From: Saprospiraceae bacterium
Lineage (GTDB): Bacteria > Bacteroidota > Bacteroidia > Chitinophagales > Saprospiraceae
Reading direction: 5' to 3'
Assembly (NCBI GenBank): GCA_020630895.1
Contig: JAHDII010000175.1
Location: 1-6,919 of the forward strand
DNA length: 6,919 nt
Of the stretch, positions 1-4,111 are shown in pieces. The notes under the pieces are model-generated. The model worked only from the letters and a program-made list of their open reading frames with translations, did no database searches and had not been told where the DNA came from. Numbering within the stretch: position 1 is the first letter of the stretch; every line of letters starts with the position of its first letter. A program made the translations under genes and the position numbers.

Positions 1-990
1 AAAAGTATTAAAAATAAAAACCCTGAACAATTTAAAACAAATTCATTTAATTTATACCAACTATTATTAAAAAACATCATTCTTGAATTTCCTACAAAGA
101 ATAAATTAACTATTATTCCTGACGGAAGTCTTCATCACTTATCTTTTGAATGTTTGATTAATGACAATTCTCAAAACCATCATTCATTATTCAATTATCT
201 CATTTATGATTTTACAATTACTTATGATCATTCTGTTACAAATAAATATAAGAAAGTTCCTAAATCTAATTATACAAAATCTATTTTATGTATTTCTCCA
301 AAATATAACAATACAAAATTAGCTGCACTCCCCTTTGCTAAAGAAGAAAGCATTTTAATTAATAATTTATTAGATGGAAATATTGCTATTAATGATGATG
401 CGACTAAAGAAACGTTTTTAAATCATAACAATAATTATCAAATATTACATTTCGCTGGACATACAAAAATTGATATTAATGAACCTTATAATTCTAAATT
501 AATTTTTACTAAAAATGATTCTACAGAAAATGAATTATTTGCTTATGAACTTTATAAAAATAAAATAAATACTCAAATGGTCACTTTAAGTGCATGTAAT
601 TCAAATGTAGGGAAAATTAAAGAAGGTGAAGGAATTATGAGTTTATCTAAAGGATTTTTATATGCTGGTTGCCCAACAACTATTTCATCTCTTTGGCAAG
701 TTTCAGATAGAACGGGTATGAAAATTATGGAATCTTTTTATAAAAATTTATCTCGAGGAATTGGAAAATCAAAAGCACTAAGAAAAGCAAAATTAGATTT
801 TTTAAAAAGTGCAAATAATAAATCATTTGCTCCTTTTTATTGGTCTAGTTTAATTGTTATTGGAAATGATGCTCCTTTATCATCCTTAAAATATTCTTTA
901 GCTAATTATATTATATACGGTGTTATTTTAATGATATTATTATCTTTATTTTTTTATTTTTCAAAAAGAAATATTTCCATTGAAAATTGA
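1..990 (+). CDS. CHAT-domain (caspase-like peptidase) protein, C-terminal part, membrane-tailed; 5' end outside window
   Basis: The frame is open from base 1, so the gene starts upstream. The TTG at 154 is internal, because the residues before it include IIPDGSLHHLSFE, a typical CHAT core strand. CHAT domains are caspase-fold peptidases with a His-Cys dyad. Here the His lies in LHFAGHTKID (codon 460-462) and the Cys in TLSACNSN (codon 595-597). Further CHAT landmarks follow: GEGIMSLSKGFLYAGCPT, SSLWQVSD, a FYKNLSRGIGKSKALRKAKL helix, and a closing PFYWSSLIVIGND. After the domain comes one hydrophobic helix (about 904-960) and a short basic tail, KRNISIEN. Family members usually carry TPR repeats N-terminal to CHAT; that part cannot be seen here. 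The 3' end overlaps the histidine kinase gene by 11 nt, which suggests co-translation. Substrate, cellular side and activity are unknown. The domain call is firm; peptidase activity is inferred from the intact dyad. Confidence 0.9.
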   Translation, partial: KSIKNKNPEQFKTNSFNLYQLLLKNIILEFPTKNKLTIIPDGSLHHLSFECLINDNSQNHHSLFNYLIYDFTITYDHSVTNKYKKVPKSNYTKSILCISPKYNNTKLAALPFAKEESILINNLLDGNIAINDDATKETFLNHNNNYQILHFAGHTKIDINEPYNSKLIFTKNDSTENELFAYELYKNKINTQMVTLSACNSNVGKIKEGEGIMSLSKGFLYAGCPTTISSLWQVSDRTGMKIMESFYKNLSRGIGKSKALRKAKLDFLKSANNKSFAPFYWSSLIVIGNDAPLSSLKYSLANYIIYGVILMILLSLFFYFSKRNISIEN

Positions 991-1975
991 TACGAATAAC
1001 AAATTACGGTTTTTATCTTATGCTATCATATTATATATGCTTATCGCATTAATATGGTGGTCTTATTTATTAATTATAAAAAATAAAGATGCATATAATG
1101 CAAAAATAGATTTAATAAAAATTACAAAACTATTAGATCAAAGTGTCATTGATGAAAAAGAATTTATCAATGATATAGACATTTTATCTCTCAAGAAAAA
1201 ATATAAAAGTCAAGAAAAAATGATAATGGGTGAAGCTATTGTTTTAGCCATTACTTTATTAATTGGCATTTGGTTTATTAATAGAGCTTATAGAAAACAA
1301 GTTGAAACAGCAAGACAAAGTAGAAACTTTTTATTATCAATTACTCATGAATTAAAATCTCCTATTTCTTCTATAAAATTAATTTTACAAACTTTTTCAA
1401 AAAGAAAATTAGAACAAGAAAAAATTCATCATTTTTCTGATAATGCAATTAAAGAAACCGAACGTTTAGAAGATTTAGTCAATAACCTTTTATTAGCAGC
1501 TAAATTAGAAAATACTTTTGATATACATTTAGAAGAAGTTGAACTTTTTCCTTTATTAGATGGTATTAAAGAAAATATTTTATCCAAAAATAAGAACGTT
1601 ACAATTCATCTAAACTTAAATGAAAACATTTTAGTTCTTGGAGATAAAATGGGATTAATTTCTATTTTTATTAATATTATAGAAAATGCAATTAAATATT
1701 CTTATGAAAAAAAAATAATTCATATAGAACATAAAGAAAATCAAAATTATGATATTATTTCAATTGCAGATAATGGTATAGGAATTCCTAATTTAGAAAA
1801 GAATAATATTTTTTCTAAATTTTATAGAATAGGCAATGAAGATACTCGAAAAACAAAAGGAACCGGTTTAGGGTTATATATTGTAAATCAAATTATTGAA
1901 TCTCATAAAGGAAAAATAACGGTAGAAAATAATCAACCTCAAGGAAGTATATTTACCATTTTTTTACCAAAATAA
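980..1975 (+). CDS. Two-transmembrane sensor histidine kinase
   Basis: This is an inner-membrane sensor kinase of 331 residues that should autophosphorylate and pass phosphate to the regulator encoded next. TM1 is about residues 11-33 and TM2 about 82-100. They flank a short charged loop of some 48 residues, probably periplasmic, with no recognisable sensor fold. No HAMP or PAS domain is evident. The HisKA helix holds SITHELKSPIS with phospho-acceptor H123. The ATPase domain has the N box (IIENAIKYS, 233-241), the G1 box DNGIGI (264-269), the F box FSKFYR (278-283) and the G2 box GTGLGLYI (294-301). All catalytic motifs are intact. The start is taken as TTG at 980, because the next in-frame ATG (1037) lies inside TM1 and would destroy it, and no in-frame ATG lies between 980 and the stop at 932-934. 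The start lies inside the end of the CHAT gene. The stimulus is unknown; the CHAT protein is a plausible partner by context. Confidence 0.92.
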   Translation: MKIDTNNKLRFLSYAIILYMLIALIWWSYLLIIKNKDAYNAKIDLIKITKLLDQSVIDEKEFINDIDILSLKKKYKSQEKMIMGEAIVLAITLLIGIWFINRAYRKQVETARQSRNFLLSITHELKSPISSIKLILQTFSKRKLEQEKIHHFSDNAIKETERLEDLVNNLLLAAKLENTFDIHLEEVELFPLLDGIKENILSKNKNVTIHLNLNENILVLGDKMGLISIFINIIENAIKYSYEKKIIHIEHKENQNYDIISIADNGIGIPNLEKNNIFSKFYRIGNEDTRKTKGTGLGLYIVNQIIESHKGKITVENNQPQGSIFTIFLPK

Positions 1976-1984
1976 AAAAATAAG

Positions 1985-2668
1985 ATGAGAATATTATTAG
2001 TTGAAGATGAAGAAAATATTAGAAATATTTTAAAATTAAATCTTGAATTAGAAGGTTATGAAATTATTATTTCAGACAATGGATTAGATGCCATGAAATA
2101 TATTAATGAACAACATTTTGATTTATTAATTTTAGATGTTATGCTTCCTGAAATAGATGGTTTTACTATTTGTGAACAAGTTCGATTAAAAAATACGGAC
2201 ATACCTATTATTATACTTACTGCTAAAGATTCTCAACCTGATAAAATTCAAGGTTTAAAAAGAGGAGCCGATGATTATTTGACTAAGCCATTTAATTTAG
2301 AAGAATTATTATTGAGAGTAGCTAATTTAATTAAACGAAGTAAAAAACAAACTCGAAAAATAGAAGAAATTTATACTTTTGGAAATAATAAAATTAATTT
2401 TACCACCTTTGACGCAGTAGGACAACAAGGAGCATTTAGATTGACAAAAAAAGAAGTGATGCTATTAAAATTATTAGCAGAAAGAAAAGATGAAGTAGTC
2501 AGTCGTCAACAAATTTTACAAGCAGTTTGGGGTTATGATGTTTATCCTTCAACAAGAACTATAGATAATTTTATTTTAGCTTTTAGAAAATACTTTGAAG
2601 AAGATCCTAAAGAACCTAAATATTTTCAATCCATTCGTGGTGTAGGATATCGTTTTGTAAAAGATTAA
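1985..2668 (+). CDS. OmpR/PhoB-family response regulator (receiver + winged helix)
   Basis: This is a cytoplasmic transcription factor of 227 residues, a normal length for the family. The receiver domain (1-120) has the acidic pair E7/D8, phospho-acceptor D51 in LILDVMLPEIDG, the switch threonine T79 in IILTA and K101 in LTKPF. The C-terminal winged-helix DNA-binding domain (about 128-226) shows the usual landmarks: FRLTKKEVMLLKLL, the VVSRQQIL turn, VWGYD, the recognition helix STRTIDNFILAFRKYF and the terminal hairpin SIRGVGYRFV. It begins 9 nt after the kinase stop, so it is almost certainly the cognate regulator on the same transcript. The upstream gap is A-rich without a strong Shine-Dalgarno sequence, as is usual in Bacteroidota. 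Target genes cannot be told from this window. A hairpin begins 12 nt after the stop. Confidence 0.95.
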   Translation: MRILLVEDEENIRNILKLNLELEGYEIIISDNGLDAMKYINEQHFDLLILDVMLPEIDGFTICEQVRLKNTDIPIIILTAKDSQPDKIQGLKRGADDYLTKPFNLEELLLRVANLIKRSKKQTRKIEEIYTFGNNKINFTTFDAVGQQGAFRLTKKEVMLLKLLAERKDEVVSRQQILQAVWGYDVYPSTRTIDNFILAFRKYFEEDPKEPKYFQSIRGVGYRFVKD

Positions 2669-2675
2669 TTGTAGT

Positions 2676-2765
2676 AAAAAAGAAGAGGCTATTTCCTCTT
2701 TTGGATTAGCCTCTTCTAATCTTGACAAAACCAAACTTTCTTTATAATTGATTACATTTCAATTT
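2676..2765. repeat. Hairpin-containing direct repeat, copy 1
   Basis: This is the first of two similar ~90-bp segments; the second begins 145 bp further on. Shared parts are a 15-nt hairpin loop, identical in both, and an identical 29-nt tail running from CTTGACAAAA to TTTATAATT. After that, similarity fades through a shared CATTTCAA. Between the copies the stem arms differ at a few bases and one T is inserted. The tail contains TTGACA (2722-2727) and TATAAT (2743-2748) separated by 15 bp. This resembles a sigma70 promoter but is not the Bacteroidota-type promoter, so I give it little weight. Confidence 0.8.
2681..2717. terminator. Hairpin terminator, 11-bp perfect stem, copy 1
   Basis: The arms AGAAGAGGCTA (2681-2691) and TAGCCTCTTCT (2707-2717) pair perfectly over 11 bp, around a 15-nt loop that can form a small inner TCC/GGA stem. 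On the minus strand the stem is followed directly by TTTTTT (complement of 2675-2680), the classic intrinsic terminator pattern. On the plus strand the trailing sequence is only mildly T-rich. It begins 12 nt after the stop of the OmpR-type regulator, so it may end that transcript too. I read it as bidirectional, and stronger for leftward transcription. Confidence 0.7.
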
Positions 2766-2820
2766 TCTTTTTATGAGTTATTCTTTGGGCTTATATTTTT
2801 TTTAATCAACTCATTTTCTT

Positions 2821-2911
2821 TAAAAGAAGGGGCTATTTCCTCTTTTGGATTAACCCCTTTCTAACCTTGACAAAACCAAACTTTCTTTATAATTAAAGCA
2901 TTTCAACTTTT
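2821..2911. repeat. Hairpin-containing direct repeat, copy 2
   Basis: This is the second copy of the element at 2676-2765. The loop (2836-2850) and the 29-nt tail (2866-2894) are identical to copy 1, while the stem arms have diverged. The same TTGACA (2867-2872) and TATAAT (2888-2893) pair is kept with the same 15-bp gap. The sequence after the tail (CATTTCAAC, then T-rich) matches copy 1 loosely. It may be a local tandem duplication of about 145 bp whose second half has decayed, or two insertions of a dispersed repeat. The window alone cannot separate these. Confidence 0.8.
2825..2862. terminator. Hairpin terminator, copy 2
   Basis: The left arm AGAAGGGGCTA (2825-2835) faces the right arm TAACCCCTTTCT (2851-2862). 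GGGG pairs with CCCC, flanked by A-T pairs, with one C-A mismatch towards the loop and looser pairing at the base. Where copy 1 has GAGG/CCTC, this copy has GGGG/CCCC, so a pair was exchanged on both sides. On the minus strand the stem runs into TTCTTTT, so it would be the first of the two large hairpins met by leftward transcription from valS-LytTR. Confidence 0.6.
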
Positions 2912-2987
2912 TATTTGTCTTCCTGCTCTTATTGTTATAATTGTTAATTCAAAGATGCACTAATTAAGAATATCATTACATAAAAAT

Positions 2988-3071
2988 GAGATGAGTGGTA
3001 AGATTAGTGAGATGAATCGGAAGGTAGAAAGTTGAATGGTAAGAAAAATACGTTGAATGGTAAAAAATATG
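2988..3071. repeat. Degenerate ~21-nt tandem repeat, about four units
   Basis: Units are read as 2988-3008, 3009-3030, 3031-3051 and 3052-3071. The first two begin GAGATGA, and the last two share GTTGAATGGTAA exactly. The shared pattern is a TGA-rich start, then GGTAA or a variant, then an A-rich end. The last two units are clear; the first two are diverged. One frame contains short ATG stretches broken by TGA, and I see no protein in it. Function unknown. Confidence 0.5.
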
Positions 3072-3099
3072 TCCCAAACTAATATTTGAAAACAATAAG

Positions 3100-3128
3100 G
3101 TTACAGTACTAATGGCATCATTAGTAAC
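3100..3128 (-). terminator. Short hairpin beyond the LytTR regulator stop
   Basis: TACTAATG (3107-3114) and CATTAGTA (3119-3126) form an 8-bp perfect stem around a 4-nt loop. An outer GTTAC (3100-3104) / GTAAC (3124-3128) alternative is also possible. It lies about 30 nt past the stop of the minus-strand LytTR gene, where a terminator is expected. The stem is AT-rich and has no strong T-tract on the minus strand, so it may be a weak terminator or a 3'-end stabiliser, with the larger hairpins further on doing most of the work. Confidence 0.4.
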
Positions 3129-3155
3129 AAAAATAAAAAATAGAATGAAAAATTT

Positions 3156-3980
3156 TTAGCTAAATTTATTAATAGAGTTTGATAACTTATCCTTATTAGA
3201 ACGACTAATAGGAATAGTATGACCATCAATTTTAAGTGTATTAACCTGAAAATTAATAGATTCTATTTTTTGGAGCTGTATAATATAACCTCGATGTACT
3301 TTCATGAATGATTCTGAAGGTAATTTAGCCTCCATATCTGAAAATTTCATGCGAATGGTATATTTTACTTTGTCTTTTAATTGAACAACAATATAATCTC
3401 CGTCCGCTTCTATAAAAAGAATTTCTTGAATATATACTTTTTGATAAACATCCTTTTTCTTAAAAAATAAATAATCTTTCAAAACAAAATTCTCTCTTTC
3501 TTCCTCTTCTTCTTGTGCTTCTTCTTTAACAACAACATCTTTGGGAGCAAATTTTACTGTAGGTTTTTCTTCTTCAGAAGATGTATCATTTGTTTCTGTA
3601 CCCTTAGCTTCTGCTAGACTTTTAACCGCTAAATTAATAGCTGTTTTTAATGATAACCTTCCTATTGGCTTTACCAAATAACCTATCATATTAGACCTCT
3701 GAGCAAGTTCATAATGTTCATCATCACTATAACTTGTGATAAACAAAATAGGAATATTCAAATGTTTGATTTTCTCACCTATTTGTAAACCCGAAAGTTT
3801 TCCTTTTATATCTACATCCATTAAAATAAAATCTGGATGTTCCAGCATAATCGTTTCTAATGCTTCAGCAGAATTATCTACCCTAGCTATTACATTATAA
3901 CCAATTTCATCAATCAACATTTCTAATTCTAAAGAAAAAGAAAGATTGTCTTCTACAATTAAAAAATTTAGTGCAGACAT
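3156..3980 (-). CDS. LytTR-family response regulator
   Basis: This is a cytoplasmic regulator of 274 residues. The receiver (about 4-122) has the acidic pair E10/D11, phospho-acceptor D55 in ILMDVDIKG, T82 in LFITSYS and K104 in YLVKPIG. An acidic linker (about 127-163) has a run of glutamates (EEEEER). The LytTR DNA-binding domain spans about 165-272, with landmarks FFKKKDVYQKV, ILFIEADGDYIVV, FMKVHRGYIIQL and the closing IPISRSNKDKL. LytTR proteins bind DNA through a beta-fold and often act with LytS-like or two-TM kinases, but no partner kinase gene is adjacent. It lies downstream of valS on the same strand with a 131-bp gap largely filled by a decayed copy of the valS end, so read-through from valS is likely. 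The ATG at 3980 is chosen because the receiver begins at once after it. The domain calls are firm; targets are unknown. Confidence 0.93.
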   Translation of the reverse strand: MSALNFLIVEDNLSFSLELEMLIDEIGYNVIARVDNSAEALETIMLEHPDFILMDVDIKGKLSGLQIGEKIKHLNIPILFITSYSDDEHYELAQRSNMIGYLVKPIGRLSLKTAINLAVKSLAEAKGTETNDTSSEEEKPTVKFAPKDVVVKEEAQEEEEERENFVLKDYLFFKKKDVYQKVYIQEILFIEADGDYIVVQLKDKVKYTIRMKFSDMEAKLPSESFMKVHRGYIIQLQKIESINFQVNTLKIDGHTIPISRSNKDKLSNSINKFS

Positions 3981-3990
3981 ATATTATAAT

Positions 3991-4110
3991 CTTCAATTTT
4001 GTCAATAGGTTTTTTAGTTGTTTCCGTTTTTCCTCTGTATCAGATTGCTTTTCTCGTTAATTATTCACTAATACACAGCACTTAGAGCATTATTTACAAA
4101 ACGTTCATTA
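3991..4110 (-). pseudogene. Decayed tandem copy of the valS 3' end
   Basis: This 120-bp stretch matches the last part of valS (4118-4232) at roughly 85% by eye. The left edges share CTTCAATTTTGTCAAT, the middles share CTGTATCAGATTGCTTTT, and the right edges share ACAAAACGTTCATTA. Read on the minus strand it starts NERFVNNA, as in valS (residues 886-893). A 5-nt insertion then shifts the frame and a TAG follows (NERFVNNALSAVY, stop). It comes after the valS stop, so it is not translated as part of ValRS. It ends about 10 nt before the start codon of the LytTR gene and so forms most of that gene's leader. It is most simply a partial tandem duplication in which only the copy joined to the gene body is under selection. 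Confidence 0.88.
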
Positions 4111-4111
4111 T

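Larger units (their letters stand above)
2669..3155. other. Gene-free convergent intergenic region, repeat-rich
   Basis: This stretch separates the + strand CHAT-kinase-regulator run from the - strand valS-LytTR run; both end here. I find no credible coding sequence on either strand: the longest ATG frames I read are about 10-14 codons. It holds two copies of a ~90-bp hairpin element, a weak 7-bp inverted repeat between them (ATGAGTT 2773-2779 / AACTCAT 2808-2814), a degenerate tandem repeat near 2988-3071, and a small hairpin near 3107-3126. No tRNA or known riboswitch fold was recognised. Confidence 0.7.

Noticed and set aside
154..156. TTG at 154 as the start of the CHAT gene
   Set aside because: The frame continues open to base 1 and the residues before it match the conserved start of the CHAT core (IIPDGSLHHLSFE), so the gene is cut by the window edge.
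2773..2814. Inverted repeat ATGAGTT / AACTCAT between the two hairpin copies
   Set aside because: Only 7 bp with a 28-nt loop in AT-rich DNA; it is not distinguishable from chance.
2901..3036. Distant 9-bp inverted match TTCAACTTT / AAAGTTGAA
   Set aside because: The arms are more than 100 bp apart and of simple composition; no mobile-element features such as a transposase or target duplication accompany them.
2669..3155. CRISPR array in the repeat-rich intergenic region
   Set aside because: There are only two large repeats 145 bp apart and a short contiguous tandem repeat, with no regular unique spacers and no cas genes in the window.
3981..4007. TTGACA and TATAAT on the minus strand just before the LytTR gene
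   Set aside because: The gap is about 11 bp, too short for a sigma70 promoter. The TTGACA is part of the copied valS coding sequence (LTK codons), so it is coincidental.
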